DNA of 64,000 nucleotides, from positions 21,344-85,343 of the forward strand of contig NZ_WEHU01000020.1 of NCBI RefSeq assembly GCF_009183415.1. The letters are read 5' to 3'. Shown piece after piece: positions 26,758 through 37,033 of the stretch (positions are counted from its first letter, which is position 1; each line of letters opens with the position of its first letter). The notes under the pieces were generated by a model. That model was not told the DNA's origin. It did no database searches and saw only the letters and a program-made list of their open reading frames with translations. Source of the DNA: Bacillus sp. B1-b2. GTDB lineage: Bacteria; Bacillota; Bacilli; Bacillales; Cytobacillaceae. Both the position numbers and the translations under genes were made by a program.

Positions 26758-27828
26758 ATGAAAAAGCTAGTTATTCTAGGTGGCGGTTATGGTGGCATGC
26801 GATTGCTGTCATTACTTATTCCAAATTTACCATACAATATCCTGGTAGTTCTAATTGATAAGGTTCCTTTTCACTTTCTCAAAACAGAGTATTATGCGAT
26901 AGCGGCTGGTACTGTAACAGATTCTCATGTGACATTCCCATTTCCTAATCATCCACAAGTCACGATTATTCAGCAAGAAGTAGAAAGCATCAATCTAAAT
27001 AAACAAATTGTCCATCTAGCAGAAGGAAATTATATGGAATATGATGACCTAGTTATCGGATTAGGATGCGAAGACAACTATCATCAAGTGCCAGGAGCCA
27101 ATCAATTTACACAAAGTATCCAAACCATCTATAAGTCGAAACAATCCTATAAGATACTTCAATCACTCTCTGATGGAGAAAAAGTAGCTATAATTGGAGC
27201 AGGATTAAGCGGAGTAGAATTAGCTGCAGAATTAGCTGAAAGTACACATCTCGATATTAGTCTATTTGACCGTGGATCTTCTATTTTATCTTCCTATCCT
27301 CCTAAAGTTAGCAGCTATGTGGAAAAATGGTTGAAAGAGAACCAAGTCCACCTTATAAAACAAAGTAACATTACCTTAATTGAAGAAAATATGGTGTATA
27401 ACCATGATTCTCCAATACCATTTAGTTGTATGATTTGGACTGCTGGTGTGAAACCTAACAGTATAGTTCGCTCACTAGATGTCGAAAAGGATGCGAAAGA
27501 GAGAGTGATATTGAATAGTTATCACCACTTACCAGATGATGAACATGTATTTGTTGTAGGAGACTGCGCAAGCTTAAATCATCCACCTAGTGCGCAGCTT
27601 GCAGAAGGACAGGCCGAACAAATTGCCACCATCTTAATAAGTAGATGGAAAGGTAAATTACCGCCACAAGAATTGCCTCCCATCAAAATAAAGGGAGTAT
27701 TAGGATCTCTAGGTAAAAAACATGGGTTCGGACTTATTTTTAATACTGCTTTAACTGGTAGAATCCCTCGATTAATGAAACATGGAGTACTTTGGAAAGA
27801 TAGAACCAAAAAAAGCAAATACTATTAA
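26758..27828 (+). CDS. yutJ: NADH dehydrogenase-like flavoprotein YutJ
   Basis: A 356-residue two-dinucleotide-binding flavoprotein. The FAD site is VILGGGYGGMR, the NAD site VAIIGAGLSGVELAAEL, and the second FAD motif is VFVVGDCAS. This is the NDH-2 fold; B. subtilis YutJ has the same length. It lacks an obvious extended C-terminal membrane-anchoring helix, so its role as a quinone reductase is uncertain. Start ATG follows CGGAGGGAGTAA. It converges with yuzD. Confidence 0.9.
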   Translation: MKKLVILGGGYGGMRLLSLLIPNLPYNILVVLIDKVPFHFLKTEYYAIAAGTVTDSHVTFPFPNHPQVTIIQQEVESINLNKQIVHLAEGNYMEYDDLVIGLGCEDNYHQVPGANQFTQSIQTIYKSKQSYKILQSLSDGEKVAIIGAGLSGVELAAELAESTHLDISLFDRGSSILSSYPPKVSSYVEKWLKENQVHLIKQSNITLIEENMVYNHDSPIPFSCMIWTAGVKPNSIVRSLDVEKDAKERVILNSYHHLPDDEHVFVVGDCASLNHPPSAQLAEGQAEQIATILISRWKGKLPPQELPPIKIKGVLGSLGKKHGFGLIFNTALTGRIPRLMKHGVLWKDRTKKSKYY

Positions 27829-27832
27829 CAGC

Positions 27833-27859
27833 AAGAGGCATTCAACACGAATGCCTCTT
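27833..27859. terminator. Hairpin between yutJ and yuzD
   Basis: AAGAGGCATTC / GAATGCCTCTT, 11 bp with a 5-base loop; T runs on both sides are weak. Confidence 0.6.
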
Positions 27860-27877
27860 ACTTATTCAAAGCTACTA

Positions 27878-28201
27878 TTACAAGCAAGAATATCCGTATT
27901 TCTCAAACTCAGCATAAATGTTCTTTAACTTTGGGTTACCTTCCCCTACAATTTCCCCCTCTATAACAACTACAGGATAAAATAAATCTTCTTCTATAAT
28001 CTTTTGACAAAAATCATTTTTTTCCTTTTCATAATCTGCTTTAAAAATATCATAATAATTAATTTCAAATTTTTGATTGGGAAACTTTCTTGTGATTGCT
28101 GCTTGAAGCCATTCGTATGTATCTTTTGAAGATGGTAAGTTGACACAGCTTGCACATATTTGCTCAGCACCGTAAATACTTACTTCAATTTCTTTTTTCA
28201 T
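27878..28201 (-). CDS. yuzD: YuzD, DUF1462 thioredoxin-like protein
   Basis: 107 residues with a thioredoxin-like order: VSIYGAEQICASCVNLPSS (CxxC), FEINYYDIF, and the cis-Pro region YPVVVIEGEIVGEGNP. This is DUF1462, YuzD in B. subtilis, located as here between yutJ and yutI. A redox or cluster-related role fits its neighbours but is inference. ATG with AAGGGAGTTATTT upstream. Confidence 0.88.
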   Translation of the reverse strand: MKKEIEVSIYGAEQICASCVNLPSSKDTYEWLQAAITRKFPNQKFEINYYDIFKADYEKEKNDFCQKIIEEDLFYPVVVIEGEIVGEGNPKLKNIYAEFEKYGYSCL

Positions 28202-28350
28202 AAATAACTCCCTTCATGCACGTTTTACTCACTCTTATGTAACTATAATAATACAAAGAACCAATGAAGCCTACAATTTCCTGTTTCTAGATTCTAGATT
28301 TTTCACCTTAATGTGATTATAATAAAGGATAGGAAAGGAGTCGATATTGT

Positions 28351-28587
28351 ATGGAAGAATTAGAAATGAAAGAACAAGTACAAGAAGTCCTAGATAAATT
28401 ACGTCCATTCCTTTTAAGAGATGGTGGAGATTGTGAACTAGTAGATGTAGAAGATGGTATTGTAAAATTACGCCTACTTGGTGCTTGTGGTAGTTGCCCA
28501 AGTTCTACTATTACATTAAAAGCTGGTATTGAACGTGCATTATTAGAAGAAGTTCCTGGTGTAATGGAAGTAGAACAAGTATTCTAA
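28351..28587 (+). CDS. yutI: NifU C-terminal-domain Fe-S scaffold/carrier
   Basis: 78 residues: [52 protein letters not shown], with the CxxC motif CGSC that binds a [4Fe-4S] cluster between two protomers. It equals the Nfu domain of YutI, slightly shorter at the N-terminus than the B. subtilis annotation (about 111). Works with SUF proteins in cluster delivery. ATG follows AAAGGAGTCGATATTGT. Confidence 0.92.
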   Translation: MEELEMKEQVQEVLDKLRPFLLRDGGDCELVDVEDGIVKLRLLGACGSCPSSTITLKAGIERALLEEVPGVMEVEQVF

Positions 28588-28597
28588 TATAAAAAGT

Positions 28598-28625
28598 AAA
28601 ACGAAGAGGATAGCCTCTTCGTTTT
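28598..28625. terminator. Bidirectional terminator between yutI and thrB
   Basis: AAAACGAAGAGG / CCTCTTCGTTTT, 12 bp with a 4-base loop. Confidence 0.85.
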
Positions 28626-29545
28626 TATTTTATACCTATGGACACAGAACCCATACAAACAGATCCCGTTTTGTCTATTTGTAAAGGTAAATACATCATC
28701 TCTGGTAATAGCTTAGTTAACTCAGCTATTATTGTATCCACATTCCCTTTATTTGTGAATAATAAAACGGTCGGACCAGCACCGCTTAACGCTGCTCCAA
28801 AAGCACCAAGAGAAGTAGAAGCTCGTTCTATTGTTTCTAAGTGTGGTACTAACTGTTTTCTATATGGTTGATGAAACTTGTCCTTTTGCATCATCTTACC
28901 GGCTAATTCATAATTACCAGTTACCAAAGAAGATACCAATACATTCGAAATGGCACTTGCTTCTACCGCATCTTGAAAAGACAAGGTACTTGGTAATACA
29001 TTTCTAGCAGCCTTCGTTAATAGTTCTTCTTTCGGAACTACTGCGATAAGATCTAATTCCATAGAATGTATGACTTCTACATCTACTGCATCCTCTGATT
29101 GACAGCCAATGATTAGACCACCATAGATACTCGCGCCTACATTATCTGGGTGTCCTTCCATTTTAGAAGCAATGAGAAATTTTTCTTTCTTTGAAAGTTG
29201 AAACTCTCCTACTTGGTCAGCTAATTCAATCCCTGCTACAATGGCAGATGCACTAGATCCTAGACCTCTAGCTAAAGGAATTTCACTTGTCACTTTCACC
29301 TTACAAGGAGAAAGTACTTTAGAATACTGTTTAGCCACTTCTATCGCTGTTTCAATGATAAAATTACTCTCATCCCTTGGGAATAAGGAAAGTTCTTCCG
29401 TTAAAGGAATTACTTCCCACTTCTCAGAAGGTGTGACTTCTAGTGTCAAATATAAATTCAGTGCCAATCCTATACTATCAAAACCTGGACCAATATTGGC
29501 CGAGCTTGCTGGGACTTTAATTGTTAACATAGCCCCTTCGCTCAT
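28625..29545 (-). CDS. thrB: Homoserine kinase
   Basis: 306 residues of a GHMP kinase: [14 protein letters not shown] near the N-terminus, the ATP-binding loop [14 protein letters not shown], and [13 protein letters not shown] near the C-terminus. Phosphorylates homoserine in threonine synthesis. The start overlaps the thrC stop by four bases (ATGA), so the genes are coupled. Third gene of hom-thrC-thrB, the standard Bacillus order. Confidence 0.95.
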   Translation of the reverse strand: MSEGAMLTIKVPASSANIGPGFDSIGLALNLYLTLEVTPSEKWEVIPLTEELSLFPRDESNFIIETAIEVAKQYSKVLSPCKVKVTSEIPLARGLGSSASAIVAGIELADQVGEFQLSKKEKFLIASKMEGHPDNVGASIYGGLIIGCQSEDAVDVEVIHSMELDLIAVVPKEELLTKAARNVLPSTLSFQDAVEASAISNVLVSSLVTGNYELAGKMMQKDKFHQPYRKQLVPHLETIERASTSLGAFGAALSGAGPTVLLFTNKGNVDTIIAELTKLLPEMMYLPLQIDKTGSVCMGSVSIGIK

Positions 29546-30603
29546 TGATGAACGACTCCTCTAATATGCTCTGCAACAGCTTCTTCTTTATTCGGAAGAA
29601 CAATTGGTTTTATTGGACTAACATCAATAGCAGTATTAGGATCTTTAAGTCCATTACCTGTTAGGATAGCAACTACTTTGCTTCCTTTAGGGATTTTACC
29701 ATTTTGAATATGTTTATATAATCCTGCAATAGATGCACATGATCCTGGCTCTGCAAATACTCCTTCTTTAGCTGCAATTGTTCGATATGCAGCAATAATT
29801 TCTTCATCTGTTACCTCATCAATAATGCCTTCAGACTCTTCTTGAGCTTGAACTGCTAATTTCCAACTTGCAGGATTACCGATTCTAATAGCAGTTGCAA
29901 TTGTTTCCGGATTTTCAAATACTCGATTATGAACGATCGCAGCTGCTCCTGCTGCTTCAAAACCATGAATTTTAGGTAACCCAGTTTGTTTTGCCTCATT
30001 ATATTCTTTAAATCCTTTCCAATATGCACTAATATTTCCTGCATTTCCAACTGGAATCGCTAAAATATCTGGAGCTTCACCTAATTGATCACAAATTTCA
30101 AAAGCCGCGGTTTTTTGTCCTTCTAGACGGTATGGATTTACAGAGTTAACGAGAGCAACTGGCTCTGTTTCACTTATTTTTCTAACCATTTGCAGTGCCT
30201 GGTCAAAATTCCCTTCAATAGCAATAATTTCTGCTCCATACATTACTGCTTGTGCCAATTTCCCCATCGCAATTTTCCCTTCTGGAATAACAACAATACA
30301 GCGCATTCCAGCTCTTGTTGCATATGCAGCAGCTGCTGCAGAAGTATTTCCAGTAGAAGCACATATTACAGTTGAATTGCCTTCTTCTTTTGCTTTAGCA
30401 ACAGCCATTACCATGCCTCTATCTTTAAAAGAACCCGTTGGATTAGTGCCTTCCGTTTTTACGTAAAGCTCTACTCCCCATTCTTTCGATAATGTATCTA
30501 GCTTGATTAAAGGAGTATTTCCCTCATTTAACGTTAACATAGGTGTTGTATCATTTATTGGTAAATATTCCTTATATTCTTCTAATAGACCTCTCCATCT
30601 CAT
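29542..30603 (-). CDS. thrC: Threonine synthase
   Basis: 353 residues of a fold-type II PLP enzyme. GNTPLIKL is near the N-terminus, [13 protein letters not shown] has the Schiff-base lysine, [15 protein letters not shown] binds phosphate, and the C-terminal [11 protein letters not shown] is typical. Converts O-phosphohomoserine to threonine. Starts on the last base of the hom stop (TAATG) and overlaps thrB by four bases. Confidence 0.96.
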   Translation of the reverse strand: MRWRGLLEEYKEYLPINDTTPMLTLNEGNTPLIKLDTLSKEWGVELYVKTEGTNPTGSFKDRGMVMAVAKAKEEGNSTVICASTGNTSAAAAAYATRAGMRCIVVIPEGKIAMGKLAQAVMYGAEIIAIEGNFDQALQMVRKISETEPVALVNSVNPYRLEGQKTAAFEICDQLGEAPDILAIPVGNAGNISAYWKGFKEYNEAKQTGLPKIHGFEAAGAAAIVHNRVFENPETIATAIRIGNPASWKLAVQAQEESEGIIDEVTDEEIIAAYRTIAAKEGVFAEPGSCASIAGLYKHIQNGKIPKGSKVVAILTGNGLKDPNTAIDVSPIKPIVLPNKEEAVAEHIRGVVHQ

Positions 30604-31898
30604 TACTTTGTTCCTCCCTCTACACGATATGAGCTTTTTACTTCTTTTACAGAACCTAAATCTCTTAGCTTTAATAATATATTTTCATAGTTTAACAAGG
30701 AAGCATGATGAGTTACTACTACAATTTCAGCAAGACCTTTTTCCTTCACTGGTAATTGAAGAATTTTCTCGAAGCTTACACCATGCTGTGAGAATATGGA
30801 AGTAATTTCTGCAAAAACACCAACTTCATCGACTACTTGTAAACGTAAGAAGTATTTTGAAAACATTTGATCTGGTTCTTTTAATTTCTTCTTAAACTGA
30901 GGAGTTACCGTACCTTTTCCATTAACTCCTAATCTCATATTTTTTAAAACATTCACTAAATCGGATACAACAGCAGTTGCAGTTGGCAAACTCCCAGCTC
31001 CTGGTCCATAGAACATTGTCTCTCCTACTGCCTCACCGTATACATACACAGCATTATATTCATTATGAACAGAAGCAAGAGGATGAGTATCAACAAGGAA
31101 TGTAGGTTGAACACTAACCTCTACTTTTTCATCTTGTCTTTGCGCAATTCCTATTAATTTCATCGTATATCCAAGCTGCTTACCATATTGGATATCTTCA
31201 TCCGTAACATTCGAGATTCCCTGTACCTTCACATCATCTAAACTAATATTCATAGAGAAACCGAGGGTAGCTAAAATAGTCATTTTTCTAGCTGCATCCA
31301 ATCCTTCCACATCAGAAGTTGGGTCACTTTCAGCAAACCCTAACTCTTGAGCTTCTAGTAAGACATCTTCATATGATCTTCCTTGTTGACTCATCTTTGT
31401 CAAAATAAAGTTTGTTGTACCATTAACAATTCCCATTAGCTTAATTATCCGATCAGATGCTAATCCATCTACTAAACCTCTAAGGATTGGTATACCTCCT
31501 GCGACACTTGCTTCATAAAACAAATCACAGTTATTTTGAGCTGCTGTTTGCAATAGCTTTGCGCCATAAACAGCCATTAAGTCTTTATTAGCTGTTACCA
31601 CTTGTTTTTTGTTCTGTAAAGCTTTTATTAATATATCTTTCGTTTCTTCAATACCGCCCATTACTTCAATCACAACATCTATATCTGCATCATTTAAAAT
31701 GTCCTCAGGATTAGTCGTTAATTGAATATCTGAGACATTTACATCTCTTTCTTTGTGTACATTCTTTACTAGTATAGTCTTTACTTTTACTGGACACCCA
31801 ACCTGGTGCATAATTTTATCTTGATGATTTTCAATTATTTTTACAACACCAGAGCCAACCGTTCCTAAACCGAGTAATCCAATTGAGATTGTGTTCAT
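30603..31898 (-). CDS. hom: Homoserine dehydrogenase
   Basis: 431 residues. The NAD(P) site is [13 protein letters not shown], catalytic-domain segments include [11 protein letters not shown] and [13 protein letters not shown], and a C-terminal ACT domain ([15 protein letters not shown]) would sense threonine. Reduces aspartate semialdehyde to homoserine at the branch to threonine and methionine. A longer ORF starts at 31955, but ATG at 31896-31898 follows AGGGGGAAAAAG and matches the B. subtilis length (433). Confidence 0.96.
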   Translation of the reverse strand: MNTISIGLLGLGTVGSGVVKIIENHQDKIMHQVGCPVKVKTILVKNVHKERDVNVSDIQLTTNPEDILNDADIDVVIEVMGGIEETKDILIKALQNKKQVVTANKDLMAVYGAKLLQTAAQNNCDLFYEASVAGGIPILRGLVDGLASDRIIKLMGIVNGTTNFILTKMSQQGRSYEDVLLEAQELGFAESDPTSDVEGLDAARKMTILATLGFSMNISLDDVKVQGISNVTDEDIQYGKQLGYTMKLIGIAQRQDEKVEVSVQPTFLVDTHPLASVHNEYNAVYVYGEAVGETMFYGPGAGSLPTATAVVSDLVNVLKNMRLGVNGKGTVTPQFKKKLKEPDQMFSKYFLRLQVVDEVGVFAEITSIFSQHGVSFEKILQLPVKEKGLAEIVVVTHHASLLNYENILLKLRDLGSVKEVKSSYRVEGGTK

Positions 31899-31953
31899 CT
31901 TTTTCCCCCTAAGGTGTTCTTGTAATAAATACAACTGTCTTTGTATAGTAGAC

Positions 31954-31982
31954 ATTATAGTGTTTGTTCTGTATTTTTACAA
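31954..31982 (-). promoter_or_regulatory. Sigma-A promoter of hom-thrC-thrB
   Basis: On the minus strand TTGTAA (977-982) is followed after 17 bases by TATAAT (954-959). The start near 31947 leaves a leader of only about 50 bases, so there is no room for a T-box. The rest of the 31899-32147 spacer shows no other signal. Confidence 0.7.
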
Positions 31983-32147
31983 GAGGTGATTTGCACAACT
32001 TGTTTAAAAATCATCATATTATCCCTATTATAATGCTAAGATATAAAATCCCAAAGGCTTATTTCTGAATTTATACATTTTTCTACTTTTTTAGATAATA
32101 CCATATAACTCCATAGAAACGTAACCATTTTCTTTCAATAGAAAAAC

Positions 32148-32180
32148 TCAAAAACACAGGTAATAACCTGTATTTTTGAG
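32148..32180 (-). terminator. Terminator of yutH
   Basis: CTCAAAAA-ACAGGT / ACCTGT-TTTTTGAG with a 4-base loop and one internal mismatch. Confidence 0.7.
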
Positions 32181-32221
32181 CTAGTAGTCATTTATCCATT
32201 TCATCATTCAGGAATAACTAT

Positions 32222-33223
32222 TCAGAGCCAAGATACTGTAGGGATTTTTAATTTCTTCACTGGAACTTCAGCTGAGTTATAAAATTGATTTAAGAATTCT
32301 TCTAAATCCGCTGATTGATTTAACATCTTTTTTAGACGGTCTTCATGAAATAGACGATCTGCTTCGTTTGTCGCAGAGTAGTAATTCTCTACACATTCTA
32401 CATAATGAATAGGGAAAAGAAGTCTTGAGTAGATTAGTCTCCAGGAAAAGGAACTTAGTGGTGTTATACTTTGATAGTCATCGAAAAATACTTTCACTTC
32501 ACGGTGATATGTCTTAATGTTTTTAAAATATCGCTCTCTTGTCCATTCTGCCAAATCTCTTCCACAATGATCAAATATCCAATCAAAAGGGTTCTTGATA
32601 TAATAATCTTTAGCCCATGTGTTCTTTGTAAAACGATTATAACAAATAGTACCGCTATCTACTGCATTAGGTTCATCGTCTAATTCTGTATCAACTAAAT
32701 ACTGTATAGCATTTTCCGCCATACCCATATAATAAGGAAACGATTCTAGAAATAATCGGTCAAAGTCACTTTCTGGCTGTTTATATAACATTCCATTCCA
32801 GTACGATTCCATCTGATCTATTCTCTGTTCCCATAAACCTTTCCATTGTCCCATTAAACTAATTTTTTGTACCCCAAATGGAACAGCCCGACCTCTATAA
32901 TGGAATTTCCCAAGCTTCTTACCCAATTGCCTTGAATGAAATACTTTTAAACGCTCATTGGCTAAAACACAAAAACGCTGATCTTCTAGTTCTGTAAGTA
33001 TGCCACCTTCTTTTGCCTCTAAAAAAGTACTTACGGTATAATCTCCCGTTTGGTAAATATGGCTAGCAATTTGTTCTAATTCGTTGATTGTATCATCCTC
33101 TATTTGGGAAACAGGTATTAATGTATACAGCTTCCCTTCTGTTACACATGCTTCATATTGATCAATTCTTGTTTCCTCTTCGACATTAATTCCATAAAGA
33201 CTTGTTAGAATATTTTTTATCAT
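32222..33223 (-). CDS. yutH: YutH spore coat-associated protein, CotS/CotI kinase-like family
   Basis: 333 residues, close to B. subtilis YutH (339). It has the family's aminoglycoside-kinase-like plan but no clear ATP loop; blocks such as GKKLGKFHYRGRAVPF and the tail PLSSFSWRLIYSRLLFPIHYVE are characteristic. YutH is a spore coat-associated protein. It lies between hom and yutG as in B. subtilis, and is probably transcribed during sporulation, although I did not identify its promoter. Confidence 0.88.
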   Translation of the reverse strand: MIKNILTSLYGINVEEETRIDQYEACVTEGKLYTLIPVSQIEDDTINELEQIASHIYQTGDYTVSTFLEAKEGGILTELEDQRFCVLANERLKVFHSRQLGKKLGKFHYRGRAVPFGVQKISLMGQWKGLWEQRIDQMESYWNGMLYKQPESDFDRLFLESFPYYMGMAENAIQYLVDTELDDEPNAVDSGTICYNRFTKNTWAKDYYIKNPFDWIFDHCGRDLAEWTRERYFKNIKTYHREVKVFFDDYQSITPLSSFSWRLIYSRLLFPIHYVECVENYYSATNEADRLFHEDRLKKMLNQSADLEEFLNQFYNSAEVPVKKLKIPTVSWL

Positions 33224-33416
33224 TCTCTTCCTCCTTAACCAAATCTTTCGTTGTTAAGAAGTATATGTGTCAACTGGTAAAATCTTGTTACATTATATAA
33301 TTATGTTCCATTCATTTTCTGGAAATAATTATTCTAGGAACATATACAAGAATAGAGAGCATATAATAGTAAACACTGTGAATACATAGTGAATAAATAG
33401 AGAAAAGGTGAAGTTC

Positions 33417-33908
33417 ATGTCATTAATGAAAACAACAGAACAAACCGCTAGAAAATGGTTACATGAACGAGGAGTACAAATTCAAGATATTGCGGATCTT
33501 GTTTTTCTATTACAAGAAAAATATCATACAGACTTAAAAATGTCTGATTGTATTCATAATGTTGAACGTGTTTTATCAAAAAGAGAAGTTCAAAATGCTA
33601 TCATTACAGGAATTCAATTAGATATATTAGCTGAAAAGAAACAGCTTGCATCTCCTTTACAAGAAATTGTGGAAAAAGATGAGGGATTATATGGTGTCGA
33701 TGAGGTGCTGGCCTTCTCTATTGTAAATGTATATGGTTCTATAGGTTTTACCAATTATGGTTATGTAGATAAGTTAAAACCAGGAATATTACAAAAATTA
33801 AATGATAAAAATTCCGGAGAGTGTCATACTTTCTTAGATGACATAGTAGGAGCAATTGCTGCTGCTGCATCTAGTAGGTTGGCTCATCGTGCAAAAGGCG
33901 AAGAATAA
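33417..33908 (+). CDS. yutG: YutG, phosphatidylglycerophosphatase A-like protein
   Basis: 163 residues of the PgpA fold (ARKWLHERGVQIQDIADLV, then FLLQEKYH, EKDEGLYGVDEVLAF). In Gram-negatives PgpA dephosphorylates phosphatidylglycerol phosphate. YutG-type proteins lack the membrane helices and their substrate is uncertain. GTG 33408 lies in the ribosome site; ATG 33417 follows AAAGGTG, and ATG 33426 is a second option. Confidence 0.85.
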   Translation: MSLMKTTEQTARKWLHERGVQIQDIADLVFLLQEKYHTDLKMSDCIHNVERVLSKREVQNAIITGIQLDILAEKKQLASPLQEIVEKDEGLYGVDEVLAFSIVNVYGSIGFTNYGYVDKLKPGILQKLNDKNSGECHTFLDDIVGAIAAAASSRLAHRAKGEE

Positions 33909-33931
33909 TAAACATAATTTAAATGAAAAGA

Positions 33932-33962
33932 GCGTTTAACTAAGCATCGCTAGTTGAACGCC
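33932..33962. terminator. Bidirectional terminator between yutG and yutF
   Basis: GCGTTTAACTA / TAGTTGAACGC with an 8-base loop and one mismatch, A run before and TTTT after. Confidence 0.75.
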
Positions 33963-33972
33963 CTTTTGCTTC

Positions 33973-34746
33973 TTAGTTCAGCTTCCATTCCACTAAACTA
34001 TCTACCGTATAAGTGGGTTGGATGGAATAAGCTAATAAATCTTCTTTTAATGTAACACCTGTATGTACTAACAAAGTATCTATTTCTGCATTAATTCCTG
34101 CCATGATATCTGTATGATAATTGTCGCCTACCATTAATATGTCTTTTTTAGACAATCCTAACAATTTAATGGCTTGTTCCACAATAATAGATTCAGGTTT
34201 TCCGACTACTAACGGCTCTTTTTTGGTTGATACTGTAATAACAGAGGAAAGGGCTCCATTTCCTGGAAGTAACCCTCTTTCTGTTGGCAATGCAGTATCT
34301 CCATTTGTAATAATATAGGATGCACCATTTCGTATAGCAAGGCATGCATTCGCTAACTTCTCATAAGTGATTTGTTGATCTAATCCTACCACTACATAAT
34401 CTACTTCAACAGAATCCTGTTTGATGGATAATTTTTTTTGATTTAAAGCGCTAAGTAAACCTTGCTCTCCGATCATTAATACATCAGCATGTTGATTTTG
34501 CTCAGCAATATAGTTAGCTGAAGCCATCGCTGAAGTAAAAACTTGTTCTGCCTTTGCAGGAATGCCAAACTCTGTAAGTTTTTCTGCGACCTGTTCTGGT
34601 GTCTTTGTTGAGTTATTTGTTACATATAAGTAAGAAATATCCTTTTTTATCAGCTGTTTAATAAAATCTGCTGCTTCTTGAATAACTTCTGTACCTCGAT
34701 ACATGGTTCCATCCAAATCAATCAGATAACCTTTATAGTTTTTCAT
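33973..34746 (-). CDS. yutF: HAD-IIA phosphatase, NagD/YutF family
   Basis: 257 residues. The HAD nucleophile motif is LIDLDGTMYRG, motif II is YVTNNSTKT, motif III includes VGKPESIIVEQA, and motif IV is MVGDNYHTDIMAG. The cap domain is type IIA, as in NagD and p-nitrophenylphosphatases. It hydrolyses small phosphates such as sugar or nucleotide monophosphates; the true substrate is not known. Position matches B. subtilis yutF. Confidence 0.93.
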   Translation of the reverse strand: MKNYKGYLIDLDGTMYRGTEVIQEAADFIKQLIKKDISYLYVTNNSTKTPEQVAEKLTEFGIPAKAEQVFTSAMASANYIAEQNQHADVLMIGEQGLLSALNQKKLSIKQDSVEVDYVVVGLDQQITYEKLANACLAIRNGASYIITNGDTALPTERGLLPGNGALSSVITVSTKKEPLVVGKPESIIVEQAIKLLGLSKKDILMVGDNYHTDIMAGINAEIDTLLVHTGVTLKEDLLAYSIQPTYTVDSLVEWKLN

Positions 34747-34806
34747 ATCCTAATCCCTTCTAAGCAAATTTTCCCCCTTGCTAGTTTCTCTAAAAATTAG
34801 CTTTCC

Positions 34807-35244
34807 TTAATTCTTAAATGCAGAGACCGGCCCTAATTCATTTAATAAATATCCTGAAACAGAAGGATTAAATTCTTTTATAGAGCTAATCTTATCTTTA
34901 AAAACTCTTTGTAATTCCAAGTGATTAATAGCTGTATATTCGTGCACTAAGGATTTTCTCCATAGAATGATTTCTTTTAAATCATGAGCCACTTCATCAT
35001 TAATTACTTTTTCATCTGTTAATATATCTATGATATCTTCATAACTTCCTGGATCTCTCATGATAAATCCATCTATCATACTGTTCCCAATATCTAATAT
35101 TACTTCTATAATCATATGTGTGATTCGTTCTAACGACAGTTTTTCTATCTCAGTTCGCCATTCCGTCTTTTTTTCAAATAGAAGTATAAGATTGTTAAGA
35201 TAGTGTAGTTGTTCCTCTAACTTTAATCGATCAACGAAGTACAT
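34807..35244 (-). CDS. yutE: YutE, HepT-like (DUF86) protein
   Basis: 145 all-helical residues of the DUF86/HEPN group. The RX4HXY motif is intact (RKSLVHEY, about residues 94-101), the catalytic motif of HepT ribonuclease toxins. Unlike HepT/MntA toxin systems, no nucleotidyltransferase antitoxin gene is beside it. B. subtilis YutE is equally solitary. It may be a domesticated HEPN protein. ATG follows AGGTATATG-like sequence with AGGGAG further upstream. Confidence 0.85.
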   Translation of the reverse strand: MYFVDRLKLEEQLHYLNNLILLFEKKTEWRTEIEKLSLERITHMIIEVILDIGNSMIDGFIMRDPGSYEDIIDILTDEKVINDEVAHDLKEIILWRKSLVHEYTAINHLELQRVFKDKISSIKEFNPSVSGYLLNELGPVSAFKN

Positions 35245-35269
35245 ATACCTAATCTACTCCCTTCTATTA

Positions 35270-36568
35270 TTATGAAATTTGTAAATGCTCACTAAGATTT
35301 GTTGGACGTGCATAGAAATATCCTTGAGCTAAATCCACCTTATTTTTAGAAAGTATGGATGCCTCTTCTGCACTTTCAATCCCTTCTGCAACTACAACAG
35401 ATCCTACCTCTTTAGCAATTAGTAATAGCCCCTTTAGCATGGATTCTTTTACTGAGTTTTTATCAATGTTCTGAATAACAGACCGATCAATCTTAATAAT
35501 ATCTGGCATTATTTCACTAATGGAATTTAGACTTGCATACCCAGCCCCAGTATCATCAACAGCAATACGAAATCCAAGCACTCTTAATACCTTAAGATTT
35601 GCGCTAAAGTACTCTAAATCTTCAAAAGAATCTCTTTCTGTTACTTCTATCGTAATTTTTTTAGGAGGAATTTCATTATATTTTTTTATTACTTTTTTTA
35701 TATCCTTTATAAATCTAGGATTTCCTATCGTAACAGGTGTAAAATTAATAAAAATACTGTGTTGCCATTTCGTAAGTTGGATTTGTTCATAAGCCTTTTC
35801 AAGAACAATCATCTCAAGATCATATAAAAATTTTGTTTGTCTAGCTATAGAGAAGAGACGTAGTGGACTTTCGAGCGCAGTCCCTTTTGGTCCTCTAGTA
35901 AGCATTTCACACGCATGAATTTTATTTGTCTCTACATCCATAATAGGTTGAGCAAGTAAATTGATATCTTTTTTTGCAACAATTTCGCTTAATGCATATA
36001 CCAGTTTATTGAATTCAGTGTCTTCTTTTTTCTTAGCCATAGAAAGTGCTAATTCCTGTGCAGTATGCACTGCCTCTATTAACATGTCATACTTTTTCTC
36101 TATAAACATATAGCCTACATTAAATATAGGCGTACAAACTGATTCTTCGCTGAATATTTTTTCCATATTATGTATAGTATCTCTTATAATAGAATCTGTT
36201 TCTTTAATACAATCTGTTTCAGAGGACAATTTAATAAACATCGTAATCCCAGTTGGATTATAGTCATGAATAGCGATTAGCTCATCTTCTGTTAAATTAG
36301 TTCTTAACGTATCTCGAAATGATTTTTTTAGTACTTTAATAAAATTTATGTATTCTTCTTCCTCTAACTGTTGCTTAATGCCCATTAAGTTATGGATATC
36401 AAATACTACAACTACAACTTCCATACCAGATTTCAAAGCATTCCCCACGCCCTTAACGATAGAATCTCTTAGGACAAAATTGGGTGGAAAATACTTAATA
36501 GTTTTTGCTGGTAAAAACAATTTACTCCAATTAACTACTTTTGAATATAAGTTTAGTTGATAATTCAT
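35270..36568 (-). CDS. EAL-domain c-di-GMP phosphodiesterase with degenerate GGDEF region
   Basis: 432 residues. The N-terminal 180 resemble a degenerate GGDEF domain (VVVVVFDIHNLMGIKQQL) with no GGDEF motif. The C-terminal EAL domain has CEMLTRG in the EAL position, INFTP, EVTERD, the metal-binding VDDTGAGYASL, IKIDRSVI, AEGIES and QGYFYARP. The acidic, Asn, Lys and Gln residues of an active phosphodiesterase are all present. It would hydrolyse c-di-GMP to pGpG. It follows yutE by 25 bases and may be cotranscribed upstream of it. It is not part of the yut cluster in B. subtilis as I recall it. Confidence 0.88.
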   Translation of the reverse strand: MNYQLNLYSKVVNWSKLFLPAKTIKYFPPNFVLRDSIVKGVGNALKSGMEVVVVVFDIHNLMGIKQQLEEEEYINFIKVLKKSFRDTLRTNLTEDELIAIHDYNPTGITMFIKLSSETDCIKETDSIIRDTIHNMEKIFSEESVCTPIFNVGYMFIEKKYDMLIEAVHTAQELALSMAKKKEDTEFNKLVYALSEIVAKKDINLLAQPIMDVETNKIHACEMLTRGPKGTALESPLRLFSIARQTKFLYDLEMIVLEKAYEQIQLTKWQHSIFINFTPVTIGNPRFIKDIKKVIKKYNEIPPKKITIEVTERDSFEDLEYFSANLKVLRVLGFRIAVDDTGAGYASLNSISEIMPDIIKIDRSVIQNIDKNSVKESMLKGLLLIAKEVGSVVVAEGIESAEEASILSKNKVDLAQGYFYARPTNLSEHLQIS

Positions 36569-36757
36569 AACTTCATTCCTCTCAAAAAGCCAGAGTAATC
36601 TCGATTTTTCATATATAAAATTAAATTAATTCTCAAATTAATCTAACCTTTCTCATACCCTTTTTATTAATTTGTTTGCTCCATTATTTGAATTATTATT
36701 TCACCATGCTGTTAGGAGCTTTAATAAAAATATAAAAGAAGGAATTAAGAAGTAATG

Positions 36758-37033
36758 TTATTTACTTACTCTTTTTACAACAAAATAAGCACAACCGAAA
36801 TTACAATACTCGTATAAATACTCTGTTAATGTACTTATCTTTGTATCAAAACTCGCCTTTTGATTCTGGTCTTCAAAAAAACCTCGTAATCTAAGTTGTC
36901 CATAACCCCAATCTCCTACAATATAATCATATTTATTTAAAATATCACTATATCTATTTCGAAACGCTTCTTCGTTAAAGCCAGAATTTCGCTCCTCTAT
37001 TAGTTCATAACAATGATTATTTATACAAACCAA
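36758..37033 (-). CDS. yutD: YutD, DUF1027 protein
   Basis: 91 residues; the core YDYIVGDWGYGQLRLRGFF is the hallmark of DUF1027. The protein also has an EYCNFGCAYFVV segment with two cysteines. Function unknown. It precedes lipA on the same strand, as the yutD-yutC-lipA order in B. subtilis, but yutC is absent and a 282-base gap lies between. Confidence 0.88.
   Translation of the reverse strand: MVCINNHCYELIEERNSGFNEEAFRNRYSDILNKYDYIVGDWGYGQLRLRGFFEDQNQKASFDTKISTLTEYLYEYCNFGCAYFVVKRVSK

Noticed and set aside
31899..32147. Possible T-box leader for hom-thrC-thrB
   Set aside because: The promoter at 31954-31982 leaves about 50 bases of leader and no T-box sequence is present.
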